A stretch of 64,000 nucleotides of DNA from Pectobacterium actinidiae. GTDB lineage: Bacteria > Pseudomonadota > Gammaproteobacteria > Enterobacterales > Enterobacteriaceae. The stretch is taken from NCBI RefSeq assembly GCF_000803315.1, contig NZ_JRMH01000001.1, positions 186,001-250,000 on the forward strand. The letters are read 5' to 3'. This document shows, one piece after another, positions 35,254 through 43,762 of the stretch. A program made the translations under genes and the position numbers. Each line of letters begins with the position of its first letter. The first letter of the stretch is position 1. The notes under the pieces are model-generated. The model did not search any database and had not been told where the DNA came from. It saw nothing but the letters and a program-made list of their open reading frames with translations.

Positions 35254-35275
35254 TGCTTTGCCGATCGGCAAAGCA
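35254..35275. promoter_or_regulatory. 22-bp perfect palindrome before the sulfur operon
   Basis: GCTTTGCCGATCGGCAAAGC, extended by T and A on either side, is perfectly self-complementary and lies 98 bases before the first gene of the sulfur operon. No T run follows, so it is more likely an operator than a terminator. Which regulator binds it is unknown. Confidence 0.6.
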
Positions 35276-35373
35276 CACTATCAGATTCATATTCTAATTA
35301 ATTCGGTTAAGACCTTAGTTTACGAACTTTTTATTATATCTATTGTAATGCTGTTTTTAAGAGGTAGAACATT

Positions 35374-36339
35374 ATGCCGCAATTAAGTGAAAATTTTTAT
35401 ACTTCACAGGAAAATATCAACTGGCATTTAGACAGCATTGTTGATGGATTAAAAGACGTTCGTCAGCAATGGCGTGAGAAATACCTACAGAGTGATTATC
35501 ATAATAAGCGCCTTTTCCCCTCGAAAGAGAACGTCAGTAGTATTGTCGATATGTTATCAAAAATTTTGTACCCCATGCGTTTAGGAGCCACCGATCTTAA
35601 AAAAGAGAGTGAAGACTATTACGTAGGGTATCTACTGGGTAATGTGCTCGATCGTCTGGCTGAAGAAGCCCTATTGGAGCAGCGTTATAACGCTGGCGAA
35701 TCATCCCATCTGGATAATACGCATACTGGCGATCAACGTGTTATCAGTCGCATCAAGCGGTTCGCCGCGCAGTTGCCTGAAATACGCAAACTACTCGACA
35801 GTGATATTCTGGCTGCCTATCAGGGTGACCCCTCCGCGCGCAGTATTGATGAAGTGCTGTTGTGCTACCCAGGTATTCACGCCGTGATTCATTACCGTTT
35901 AGCTCATGTGCTTTACCAACTGGATTTCCCGCTACTGGCGCGGATAATCACAGAGAAAGCACACAGCCAGACCGGTATCGATATTCATCCCGGCGCGCAG
36001 ATTGATGAAGGATTTTTTATCGATCACGGCACAGGCGTGGTGATTGGCGAAACGGCGATTATTGGAAAGCGAGTGCGTATCTATCAGGCTGTCACGCTGG
36101 GGGCTAAGAATTTCATTACTGATAGCAATGGTAATTTGAAAAAACGCTATCCTCGCCATCCGATTATCGAAAATGATGTGGTGATCTACGCGGGAGCGAC
36201 ATTGCTGGGGCGTATTACTATCGGTGCACGTTCGAGTATTGGTGGTAACGTGTGGTTAACTCGCGACACGCCGCCGGACAGCAATATTCGACAAGCGAAT
36301 CTATTACAAAGCCAATATAAAGATGGTGATGGGATTTGA
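35374..36339 (+). CDS. Serine O-acetyltransferase (EpsC/CysE-like)
   Basis: This 321-residue enzyme makes O-acetylserine from serine and acetyl-CoA, the first step of cysteine synthesis. It has an N-terminal helical domain (about 1-170) and a left-handed beta-helix with hexapeptide repeats (SQTGIDIHPGAQIDEGFFIDHGTGVVIGETAIIG). The active-site histidines lie in YRLAHVLY-like and IDHGTG. It differs from CysE in its long N-terminus, as in plant-type and SATase-like EpsC forms. It opens the sulfur operon. AGAGG precedes the start. Confidence 0.9.
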   Translation: MPQLSENFYTSQENINWHLDSIVDGLKDVRQQWREKYLQSDYHNKRLFPSKENVSSIVDMLSKILYPMRLGATDLKKESEDYYVGYLLGNVLDRLAEEALLEQRYNAGESSHLDNTHTGDQRVISRIKRFAAQLPEIRKLLDSDILAAYQGDPSARSIDEVLLCYPGIHAVIHYRLAHVLYQLDFPLLARIITEKAHSQTGIDIHPGAQIDEGFFIDHGTGVVIGETAIIGKRVRIYQAVTLGAKNFITDSNGNLKKRYPRHPIIENDVVIYAGATLLGRITIGARSSIGGNVWLTRDTPPDSNIRQANLLQSQYKDGDGI

Positions 36340-36520
36340 TTTTCTCATTATTTACTCTCTGGTTTTGTTTTAAATAATAAGTTATCGATATTTATATTTT
36401 CTATGCTGGAGCTAAATAATAAGTTTTTATTATGATTATCTCTGTTTTTCAAATAGAGGCTCCATTGTTTTTTTCTTTAATTAAAAATAAAGAATAAATC
36501 GCCTGCTTACGGAAATAAGT
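36340..36520. other. 181-bp gap inside the sulfur operon
   Basis: This is A+T-rich and has no gene. It is the only sizeable gap between genes of the operon and could hold a second promoter or an RNA processing site. Confidence 0.35.
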
Positions 36521-37420
36521 ATGAGTATTCTTGATCTTGTCGGAAATACGCCATTGTTAGCACTGCCGCATTTTTCTGAAAAAACGCAGGGTGTTTCTCT
36601 GTTGGCAAAAGCGGAGTTTATGAATCCCAGCGGTTCGGTAAAAGATCGGGCGGCAAAAGCTATGGTGCTTGACGGTATTGCTCAGGGGAAGCTCGTGCGT
36701 GGAAAGACGATCATTGACGCCACCAGCGGCAATACGGGGATTGCCTACGCGATGATCGGTGCGGCGCTTGGTTATGACGTGGTGCTCTATATGCCGCAGA
36801 ACACCAGCAATGAGCGTAAACAGATTATTCGCCATTACGGTGCGACGATCGTAGAAACCGATCCGCTAGAAGGCTCCGATGGCGCTTATCTGGCGGTAAG
36901 AACGCAGGTGGAACAAGACCCCGAACGCTATTTTTACCCCGATCAATACAACAATCCCGTTAATGCCCATACACATTTTGCCACAACCGGTTGGGAAATT
37001 TGGCAGCAAACACACCAGCGTATTACGCATTTTATCACCAGCATGGGCACCTCTGGCAGCTTTGTCGGCAGTGCGCGGCGGCTAAAGCAGGAAAATCCTC
37101 GTATTCAGACGTTAGCAGTACAGCCTGCGTCTCCTCTGCATGGTATTGAGGGCACCAAGCACATGGCTAGCAGCATCAAACCGGGCATTTTGGATGAAAC
37201 GTTGCAGGACGGCGTGGTGACGGTAACGACGGAAGAAGCCTATGTCGCCACTCGTCATCTGGCGAATGGCGAAGGTATTTTTACTGGCATCTCTTCAGGT
37301 GCCAATGTGGCGGCAGCCTTGAAGCTAGCTCAGACGCTGCCGAGTGGGTCGGTGGTCGTGACACTGCTTTGCGATACCGGTTCGCGCTATCTGGCAGATC
37401 CTTTTTGGAATGAAAGCTGA
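36521..37420 (+). CDS. Cysteine-synthase-like PLP enzyme (CysM type)
   Basis: This 299-residue PLP enzyme has the lysine motif NPSGSVKDRAA (K41 or so), the ASN-loop ATSGNTGIAYA and the phosphate-binding GISSGAN. It replaces the acetyl group of O-acetylserine, or the phosphate of O-phosphoserine, with sulfur. Its neighbours include a JAMM peptidase and a ThiS-like carrier, as with M. tuberculosis CysM, which uses CysO thiocarboxylate as sulfur donor, so that donor is more likely here than free sulfide. Its stop overlaps the next start (TGATG). Confidence 0.92.
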   Translation: MSILDLVGNTPLLALPHFSEKTQGVSLLAKAEFMNPSGSVKDRAAKAMVLDGIAQGKLVRGKTIIDATSGNTGIAYAMIGAALGYDVVLYMPQNTSNERKQIIRHYGATIVETDPLEGSDGAYLAVRTQVEQDPERYFYPDQYNNPVNAHTHFATTGWEIWQQTHQRITHFITSMGTSGSFVGSARRLKQENPRIQTLAVQPASPLHGIEGTKHMASSIKPGILDETLQDGVVTVTTEEAYVATRHLANGEGIFTGISSGANVAAALKLAQTLPSGSVVVTLLCDTGSRYLADPFWNES

Positions 37421-37848
37421 TGATTCGATTAACAACGCAAACGGAGCGCCTGATTCGAGTAGAGGGCGAAAAAACGTACCCCAATGAGTGTTGCGGTGCG
37501 CTATTGGGGAGTTTTGACAAGAACGGTGATGCACATGTGACGGCGCTACTGCCCATCGTCAACGCGCGCGAGGCGCAGGAGCAATATCACCGTTTTATCA
37601 TCACGGCGGACGACTACCTATTGGCAGAACGCACGGCGCGAGCGCAGGACATTGACGTGGTGGGTTTCTACCATTCGCACCCGGATCATCCGGCCATCCC
37701 GTCTGAGTATGACCGTGAGCATGCCCTGCCGTTTTATGCCTACATCATCGTTGCCGTTGCCAAGGGGAAATCTACCGATCTCACCAGTTGGCGGTTGACG
37801 CAGGATCGACAGCGTTTTGAACAGGAAGTGGTCGACATTGCGCAGTGA
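37420..37848 (+). CDS. JAMM/MPN metalloprotease (Mec/QbsD-like)
   Basis: This 142-residue zinc peptidase has E-x-C (YPNECCGALLG), the HSHP-x5-PSxxD motif (FYHSHPDHPAIPSEYD) and the standard fold. In M. tuberculosis Mec it releases cysteine from CysO; in pseudomonads QbsD trims a sulfur carrier. Here it is next to a carrier with a C-terminal extension after Gly-Gly, so trimming, cysteine release or both are likely. It is coupled to the gene before. Confidence 0.92.
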   Translation: MIRLTTQTERLIRVEGEKTYPNECCGALLGSFDKNGDAHVTALLPIVNAREAQEQYHRFIITADDYLLAERTARAQDIDVVGFYHSHPDHPAIPSEYDREHALPFYAYIIVAVAKGKSTDLTSWRLTQDRQRFEQEVVDIAQ

Positions 37849-37923
37849 TCAGCAGCGATAGGCAGTAACAAAGTGATGGGGACGATGTGCCCTGATGTTG
37901 AACATGGCAGAGAGAGCATAACG

Positions 37924-38214
37924 ATGGCAGTGACATTATTGATTCCGACCGCATTACGCGCTTTTACCGACGGCCAGGGGAAAGTGAGCCTGGAAGGTGA
38001 AACTGTTGGGCAACTGGTGGCGGCATTAGCTGCTGGCTACCCCGATATTCATCAGCATCTCTATGAAGAGAATGGCTCGCTGCGCGCTTTTATCAATTTA
38101 TACGTAGGTGAAACCAATATAAAAACCACCGGTGGTTTAGATACGCCGGTTAAAAGTGGCGACGAGGTCCTTCTGGTACCCGCCATTGCGGGTGGTGCCG
38201 GAGTGCGGGCATGA
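37924..38214 (+). CDS. ThiS/MoaD-like sulfur carrier protein (CysO-like)
   Basis: This 96-residue ubiquitin-like protein (MAVTLLIPTALRAFTDG start; INLYVGETNI; SGDEVLLVPAIAGGAG) carries sulfur as a thiocarboxylate on its C-terminal glycine. The Gly-Gly (residues 90-91) is followed by AGVRA, so the last five residues must be removed first, presumably by the JAMM protein encoded just before. The ATG at 37924 is chosen because it gives the family start; the frame is open 17 codons earlier. It overlaps the MoeB-like gene by 4 bases. Confidence 0.92.
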   Translation: MAVTLLIPTALRAFTDGQGKVSLEGETVGQLVAALAAGYPDIHQHLYEENGSLRAFINLYVGETNIKTTGGLDTPVKSGDEVLLVPAIAGGAGVRA

Positions 38215-39386
38215 GTATTCCAAGCATTATCCCCGACGACCGTCTAACGGAACTGTCACACGCGGAGATCGCACGTTACAGCCGCCACCTGCTGCTGGCG
38301 GAAGTCGGGCTGGAAGGGCAACAACGCCTGAAAAGTGCACGCGTATTGCTGATTGGTACGGGGGGGCTGGGTGCACCGGTCGCACTGTATTTAGCTGCCG
38401 CAGGCGTAGGAACCATCGGCATCGTGGACTTCGATTTTGTCGAAGTATCCAACCTGCAACGGCAAATCATCCACAGCACCAAGGATATCGATCGCCCCAA
38501 GGTGGCGTCCGCCAAAGATAAAATCCGAGCCATCAATCCGGATATTGAGGTCGTAACCTACAACACGCAGCTCAGTAGTAAAAATGCGTTGGATATCATC
38601 CGCGATTACGACCTCGTTGTTGATGGCACCGATAACTATCCTACCCGCTATCTCATCAACGATGCCTGCGTACTGCTTGGTAAACCTAATGTGTACGGCT
38701 CTATTTTTCAGTTTGAAGGTCAGGCGAGTGTGTTCTATGCCAAAGCGGGCCCGTGCTATCGCTGCCTCTACCCGACGCCGCCACCTCCAGGGCTGGTGCC
38801 TTCCTGTGCCGAAGGCGGCGTAGTGGGCGTGCTGCCGGGGATTATTGGCACCATTCAGGCGGCAGAGGCCATCAAACTGATCGTCGGCGGTAGTGAGAGT
38901 CTGGTCGGGCGTCTGCTGTTATTCGACGTCTGGGAGATGAAACAACGCGAGCTGAAGCTGGAAAAGGACGCCAACTGTCCGGTCTGTGGCGAGCACCCGA
39001 CAATTCACGCGCTGATCGACTATGAGGAGTTCTGTGGCTTAAAACCTAACGAAGAAGAGGTGCCGATCGAGAGCGTCACGGCTCGCGAGTTGAAGGCGTG
39101 GCTGGATGCGAAGAAGCCGCTACAGCTGATCGATATTCGTGAACCACACGAGCGGGCGATCGTGAAGTTCCCCAATGCCAAGGTCATTCCGCTTGGGCAG
39201 ATCGTGCGCCGTATTGATGAATTCGATCCTGCTGTGGATGCCGTGTTCCTCTGCAAGATCGGGCAGCGCAGTCTGTTTGCGATACGTGCCTTGCAGCGGG
39301 CTGGCTATACCGGCCGGGTATTAAATTTGAAAGATGGCATTAACGCGTGGGCGCAGGATGTGGATACCCGCCTTCCGCAGTACTGA
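38211..39386 (+). CDS. MoeB/ThiF-like activating enzyme with rhodanese domain
   Basis: This 391-residue MoeZ-type protein adenylylates the carrier's C-terminal glycine and transfers sulfur to it. The N-terminal E1-like domain has GTGGLGAPVALYLAAAGVG and a zinc site (CYRC, CPVC). The rhodanese domain (about 280-391) carries the persulfide cysteine in FLCKIGQRS. In the Mtb CysO pathway MoeZ does the same job. It overlaps the carrier gene. Confidence 0.94.
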   Translation: MSIPSIIPDDRLTELSHAEIARYSRHLLLAEVGLEGQQRLKSARVLLIGTGGLGAPVALYLAAAGVGTIGIVDFDFVEVSNLQRQIIHSTKDIDRPKVASAKDKIRAINPDIEVVTYNTQLSSKNALDIIRDYDLVVDGTDNYPTRYLINDACVLLGKPNVYGSIFQFEGQASVFYAKAGPCYRCLYPTPPPPGLVPSCAEGGVVGVLPGIIGTIQAAEAIKLIVGGSESLVGRLLLFDVWEMKQRELKLEKDANCPVCGEHPTIHALIDYEEFCGLKPNEEEVPIESVTARELKAWLDAKKPLQLIDIREPHERAIVKFPNAKVIPLGQIVRRIDEFDPAVDAVFLCKIGQRSLFAIRALQRAGYTGRVLNLKDGINAWAQDVDTRLPQY

Positions 39387-39442
39387 AAACGCAGGGCAGT
39401 GTAAACATCACTTATTGAAAGTAAAACCTAAGGGAAAACATC

Positions 39443-40387
39443 ATGACAGATAAAAACGTTCTGAACGCTCTGGGACGCGATGCCGCGTATCAACTTGCTA
39501 ACGTAACCAAAACAGCACCGCAGTTTGGGGCAATTACCCCGCGTTGGGTCAGCTATTTTCTGGATTACAAGGGATTAGAAGCGGGGATCTATCGCGTAAA
39601 CAAAGTGGTGGAAGGCGATACGCCGCTGGATGCGCTGTGCAGCCAGGATCCGACCCAGACTGAAATCCCTAAAGGGTATATCGAATACCAAACGCAACCG
39701 CGTGAATATCAGTTGGATTCTCTGGCGACGATTATTAATGTCGATACCAAAATCGCGGATATCTACAGTTCACCGTTCGATCAGGCTTCCGAACAAATTG
39801 CGTTGGCGATTGAAAGCTTGCGCGAGCGTCAGGAAAGCCAGCTAATCAATAACGATGATTATGGCCTGCTCAAGAATATCGCTGATTCTCAGCGGATCCA
39901 GACGCGTAACGGGCGACCGACGCCGGATGATTTGGATGAGCTGATTTCTAAAGTATGGAAAGAGCCGTCGTTTTTCCTCGCTCACCCGCGTGCTATCGCC
40001 GCGTTTACCCGTGAAGCCACTCGCCGCGGTGTTCCGCCCGTCACGGCCAACCTGCACGGCGGGACTTTTATTCTGTGGCGCGGTATCCCTGTGATCCCTT
40101 CCGACAAGCTGTTCGTTGACGGTTTGAAGAGCCCGAAAGGTAAGGGTGGTAAAACCAACATTCTGCTGATTCGCTCTGGTGAAGCTAAGCGCGGCGTGCT
40201 GGGCTTGTATCAGTCAGGGTTGCCAAATGAACAATCTCGCGGTTTATCTGTACGTTTCCGTGGCATTGATGACAATGGCGTTGCTTCTTACCTGCTTTCA
40301 CTCTATTGCTCCGCTGCCATTCTGGCCGATGATGCTATCGCCGTATTGGAAGATGTTGAAGTAGGTGAATATTATGACTACGAATAA
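39443..40387 (+). CDS. Family 2A encapsulin shell protein (SrpI-like)
   Basis: This 314-residue HK97-fold protein of the SrpI family self-assembles to a nanocompartment. Recognised by NALGRDAAYQLANVTKTAPQ, the E-loop region (EIPKGYIEYQ), the P-domain (LATIINVDTKIADIY) and the C-terminal beta segment with RFRGIDDNGVASYLLS. Family 2A shells package a cysteine desulfurase and in Acinetobacter and Synechococcus-type systems are tied to sulfur limitation and sulfur storage. The next gene is that cargo. AAGGGA precedes the start. Confidence 0.93.
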   Translation: MTDKNVLNALGRDAAYQLANVTKTAPQFGAITPRWVSYFLDYKGLEAGIYRVNKVVEGDTPLDALCSQDPTQTEIPKGYIEYQTQPREYQLDSLATIINVDTKIADIYSSPFDQASEQIALAIESLRERQESQLINNDDYGLLKNIADSQRIQTRNGRPTPDDLDELISKVWKEPSFFLAHPRAIAAFTREATRRGVPPVTANLHGGTFILWRGIPVIPSDKLFVDGLKSPKGKGGKTNILLIRSGEAKRGVLGLYQSGLPNEQSRGLSVRFRGIDDNGVASYLLSLYCSAAILADDAIAVLEDVEVGEYYDYE

Positions 40388-41858
40388 TCTTTCACTGCCG
40401 GGGATTCCCGGCCCGTGGCCAGGCAGTGGTGAGCGCCCGCTGTCAGCCCGTGATTACGGCCTGCCGGACGAGCGCGATTTACTCGCGTTATTTGGGGGCA
40501 GAAGCCATCCACAGGGGACGCCGGATCCAGCCTATGCGCCGAAAGTAGTGCCCTACGGTCAGGATATCGCTGTGCCCTCGGGGGCAACGGTACAACGATT
40601 GGGCGCAGCGTCTTCATCCGTGCCTGCACCGCTGGCACGTGTTGGGCATGTTCCCGTGGAACAGATCCGCGCCGATTTCCCGATCCTATCTGAACAGGTT
40701 GATGGCAAGCCGTTGGTCTGGCTGGACAATGCGGCGACGACTCAACGGCCAAGACAGGTTATTGAGCGCATCAGCCATTTTTACCTGCACGAAAACTCAA
40801 ATATTCACCGTGCGGCGCATACGCTGGCTGCGCGATCGACCGATGCTTACGAGGCTGCGCGGGATAAAGTGGCTCGTTTCATCGGTGCGGGCAGTTCGGA
40901 CAATATTGTGTTCGTACGCGGCACGACAGAAGGGCTGAACCTGATAGCCCAAAGCTATGTCAAACCGCTGTTACGTCCGGGAGATGAGATCATCCTGACG
41001 TTGCTGGAGCACCACGCCAATATTGTGCCGTGGCAACTGGTGGCTCAGGAGACTGGCGCGGTGATCCGTGTAGCACCGGTGGATGAACACGGGCAGCTGA
41101 TTATTGAAGAGTATGTTCGCCTGTTCAATGATAAAACGCGTTTTGTTTCAGCCACTCACGTTTCTAATGCGTTGGGAACCGTGACGCCAATACAGGAGCT
41201 GGTGGCAATCGCTCACCGCTTTGGTGTACGTATTGCTATTGATGGTGCCCAGTCAATTTCGCATATCCCTGTGAATGTGACGACGCTGGATGCTGACTTC
41301 TTTGTCTTTTCCGGCCATAAAGTCTTCGGGCCCACCGGTATCGGCGTGGTGTATGGAAAAAAGGATGTGCTGGAGGAGGCACGCCCGTATCAGGGCGGCG
41401 GCAATATGATCGCCGATGTGACCTTTGAGCTGACACGTTACCAGCCTGCACCGAACAAGTTTGAGGCCGGAACGGGGAATATTGCCGATGCCGTCGGGCT
41501 TGGCGCGGCTATCGACTACGTCACTGCGTTGGGGATTGAGAATATCGCCCAGTATGAGCATGCGCTATTGGAGTACGGGATTGAGAAATTGTCACGGATT
41601 CCCGGGCTTAAACTGATCGGCACCGCCACCCAGAAGACCAGCGTATTGTCGTTTGTGCTGCAAGGTCATGAAAACGAAGCGATAGGGCGTTACCTCAGTC
41701 AGGCGGGGATTGCCGTACGCTCTGGGCACCACTGTGCTCAGCCTATTTTGCGTCACTTTGGCTATGAAAGTACGGTGAGACCTTCTCTCGCCTTCTATAA
41801 CACCCCGCAGGAAATTGATTTTCTGGCAGAAAAGATCTCACAGCTGGCAGCACGCTAA
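40374..41858 (+). CDS. Encapsulin cargo cysteine desulfurase (SufS-like)
   Basis: This 494-residue PLP enzyme removes sulfur from cysteine as persulfide or elemental sulfur. The first 95 residues are low-complexity and disordered (LSLPGIPGPWPGSGERPLSA; DYGLPDERDLLALFGG), the loading domain of encapsulin cargo. The SufS-like core has VWLDNAATTQRP, the PLP lysine SGHKVFGPTG and the active-site cysteine SGHHCAQP. The ATG at 40374, with AGGTG before it, overlaps the shell gene by 14 bases; a GTG at 40365 is in the same frame. A terminator follows. Confidence 0.94.
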   Translation: MTTNNLSLPGIPGPWPGSGERPLSARDYGLPDERDLLALFGGRSHPQGTPDPAYAPKVVPYGQDIAVPSGATVQRLGAASSSVPAPLARVGHVPVEQIRADFPILSEQVDGKPLVWLDNAATTQRPRQVIERISHFYLHENSNIHRAAHTLAARSTDAYEAARDKVARFIGAGSSDNIVFVRGTTEGLNLIAQSYVKPLLRPGDEIILTLLEHHANIVPWQLVAQETGAVIRVAPVDEHGQLIIEEYVRLFNDKTRFVSATHVSNALGTVTPIQELVAIAHRFGVRIAIDGAQSISHIPVNVTTLDADFFVFSGHKVFGPTGIGVVYGKKDVLEEARPYQGGGNMIADVTFELTRYQPAPNKFEAGTGNIADAVGLGAAIDYVTALGIENIAQYEHALLEYGIEKLSRIPGLKLIGTATQKTSVLSFVLQGHENEAIGRYLSQAGIAVRSGHHCAQPILRHFGYESTVRPSLAFYNTPQEIDFLAEKISQLAAR

Positions 41859-41868
41859 TGCCTTCCCG

Positions 41869-41906
41869 TACCGCTCTGGCTTTTGGCAGGGGCGGTATCT
41901 TTTTTT
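41869..41906 (+). terminator. Terminator of the sulfur operon
   Basis: TACCGC (41869-41874) pairs with GCGGTA (41892-41897), with additional pairing inside, followed by TCTTTTTTT. It lies 11 bases after the desulfurase stop. Confidence 0.75.
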
Positions 41907-41965
41907 CGTCGCGATGCGCTGTCGGTTGTTGGATGAAAGGCAAACCGTAGCGAAGATGATTTAGT

Positions 41966-43570
41966 TTATCCTTCCCGTTTCAACCCCTCCCAACTCAGTC
42001 CAAAACGTGCCAGATACTTACGCAGTCGGTCGGCGTCGTTGGGCTTTTGTTTTTGCTGACGTGAGACGGCGAACAGGCGACGGCCAGCTTCGGAGAGTGA
42101 AGGGGAAGCGCGGCAGACATCGAGCACGGTTTCGAGCTGGCGCTGTTCAAAAAGGTCGATGTCGCCGAGTTCGGGCGGTAGTTCAGGTGATAGTGCAGGT
42201 GATAGCGCAACTGCTTGGCCATCGTTCTGCCAACTGGCTTTGAGACGCGTAATTTCCTCTTCTACCAGTATGGCGGTGATGCGGCCTTGCTCCGCCAGCG
42301 TTGCCATACGGGCGATGGAAGAGCCGAGTTCGCGGAAATTGCCGCGCCACGCGGCCTGCGGTGAGCAAGCGAAGACGAGGTAGCGCTGCCGCGCGTCTTT
42401 ATCGAAGCGGATCTGCGTTTGGTGATCGCGTGTGAAGCGCTGGATTTCGTAGTCAATGTTGGGTTCGATATCTTCCCGACGCTCCGCCAACCCCGGCAAG
42501 CGAAAGGTCCACATGTTGATACGCGCGAAGAGGTCTTCACGGAATTTGCCCTGTGCAATCCATTCGCGCAGGTTGCGGTGCGTGCCAGCGATCAGTTGGA
42601 AATCGCTGCTGACTTCTTTATCCGAACCAAACGGTAAAAAGCGTTTTTCTTCAATGGCTTTGAGCACCATCGCCTGTTCATCCAGCCCCAGTTCGGCGAT
42701 TTCATCCAGAAACAGCATTCCGCCATCTGCTTCACGCAGGAGTCCGGTTCTCGCCTGCAACGCGCCGGTAAACGCGCCTTTTACGTGGCCGAACAGCGTC
42801 GACATGGCGTTGTCGCCGCGCAGCGTGGCACAGTTAACCGCGACAAAGCGGCCGCTGACCAGATGACGGGACTGGCGTAGCTGGTAGATACGCTGTGCCA
42901 AAAAGGATTTTCCCGCACCGGTCGGACCGGTTAAGAGCATCGGCGCGGTGGATCGCAGCGCGACGCGTTCAATCTGATCGATCAACGCATTGAATGTGGC
43001 ATTGCGCGTCTCGATGCCGGATTTCAGGAACGAGACGGAGCGCTGTTGTTCGTGTTGAAAGCGGCTGGTGAGCGTGGAATAGCGGCTAAGATCCAGATCG
43101 ATGACGGCGTAGATGCCTTGTGGTGCCGGACGAGCCGCTTTCTCTCCCGGTGCGGTTTGCAGCAGCTTGGCGGGCAGATAGCGCGCTTCGGTCAGCAGGA
43201 ACCAGCAAATCTGTACGACGTGAGTGCCAGTAGTGATGTGCACGAAGTACTCTTCGTTTTCGGTATCGAACGGGTAGCGGCTGGCAAAGTCCAGGAAGGC
43301 GCTGTAGACCTCTTCCAGATTCCACGGGTCGCGCAGTTCAACGGCCTGAAGCGTGACCTGAGTCGTAGGTGACACCACAGCGATATCTTCGACCACCTGC
43401 TGTGCCATTCCTTCATTGCGTGATTGGTGCAGCAGTTCCAGACGATCGACGGGGAAATCCGGCTGCTGACACAGGCCGACAGTGGGTCGCCATTTCGTCC
43501 AGCGGTTCTCCCGTTTACCCCGTTTATCTAATGTAGTACCTAGCACACCAATGACGACGCGACGCTTCAT
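41966..43570 (-). CDS. rtcR: RtcR, sigma-54-dependent activator
   Basis: This 534-residue activator of rtcB has a CARF-like regulatory N-terminal domain (about 1-180) that senses RNA ends. The AAA+ domain has LTGPTGAGKSF (Walker A), GAFTGA (sigma-54 contact) and GGMLFLDEIAEL (Walker B). The C-terminal DNA-binding part follows. It is divergent from rtcB, the usual arrangement. Confidence 0.95.
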   Translation of the reverse strand: MKRRVVIGVLGTTLDKRGKRENRWTKWRPTVGLCQQPDFPVDRLELLHQSRNEGMAQQVVEDIAVVSPTTQVTLQAVELRDPWNLEEVYSAFLDFASRYPFDTENEEYFVHITTGTHVVQICWFLLTEARYLPAKLLQTAPGEKAARPAPQGIYAVIDLDLSRYSTLTSRFQHEQQRSVSFLKSGIETRNATFNALIDQIERVALRSTAPMLLTGPTGAGKSFLAQRIYQLRQSRHLVSGRFVAVNCATLRGDNAMSTLFGHVKGAFTGALQARTGLLREADGGMLFLDEIAELGLDEQAMVLKAIEEKRFLPFGSDKEVSSDFQLIAGTHRNLREWIAQGKFREDLFARINMWTFRLPGLAERREDIEPNIDYEIQRFTRDHQTQIRFDKDARQRYLVFACSPQAAWRGNFRELGSSIARMATLAEQGRITAILVEEEITRLKASWQNDGQAVALSPALSPELPPELGDIDLFEQRQLETVLDVCRASPSLSEAGRRLFAVSRQQKQKPNDADRLRKYLARFGLSWEGLKREG

Positions 43571-43707
43571 GCTATACCTTGTTATAAATTATTATCCTGT
43601 GGGATAAATTTACCCGTTATCTTGTTTTGTTGCTAGTTTGCATATTTTATTTTTTTAACCATTAATTATCAGTTATTTATGATTTTATTTTGTCTTTTTA
43701 ATAAATC

Positions 43708-43723
43708 TGGCACGTCTTTGGCA
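43708..43723 (+). promoter_or_regulatory. Sigma-54 promoter of rtcB
   Basis: TGGCACGtcttTGGCA has the -24 GG and -12 GC at the exact 10-base spacing, differing from the consensus TTGCA at one position. It lies 40 bases before rtcB and is expected because rtcR encodes a sigma-54 activator. Confidence 0.85.
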
Positions 43724-43762
43724 ATATCTATAGCGAACAACGACAAACAAAGAGAATGAAAA

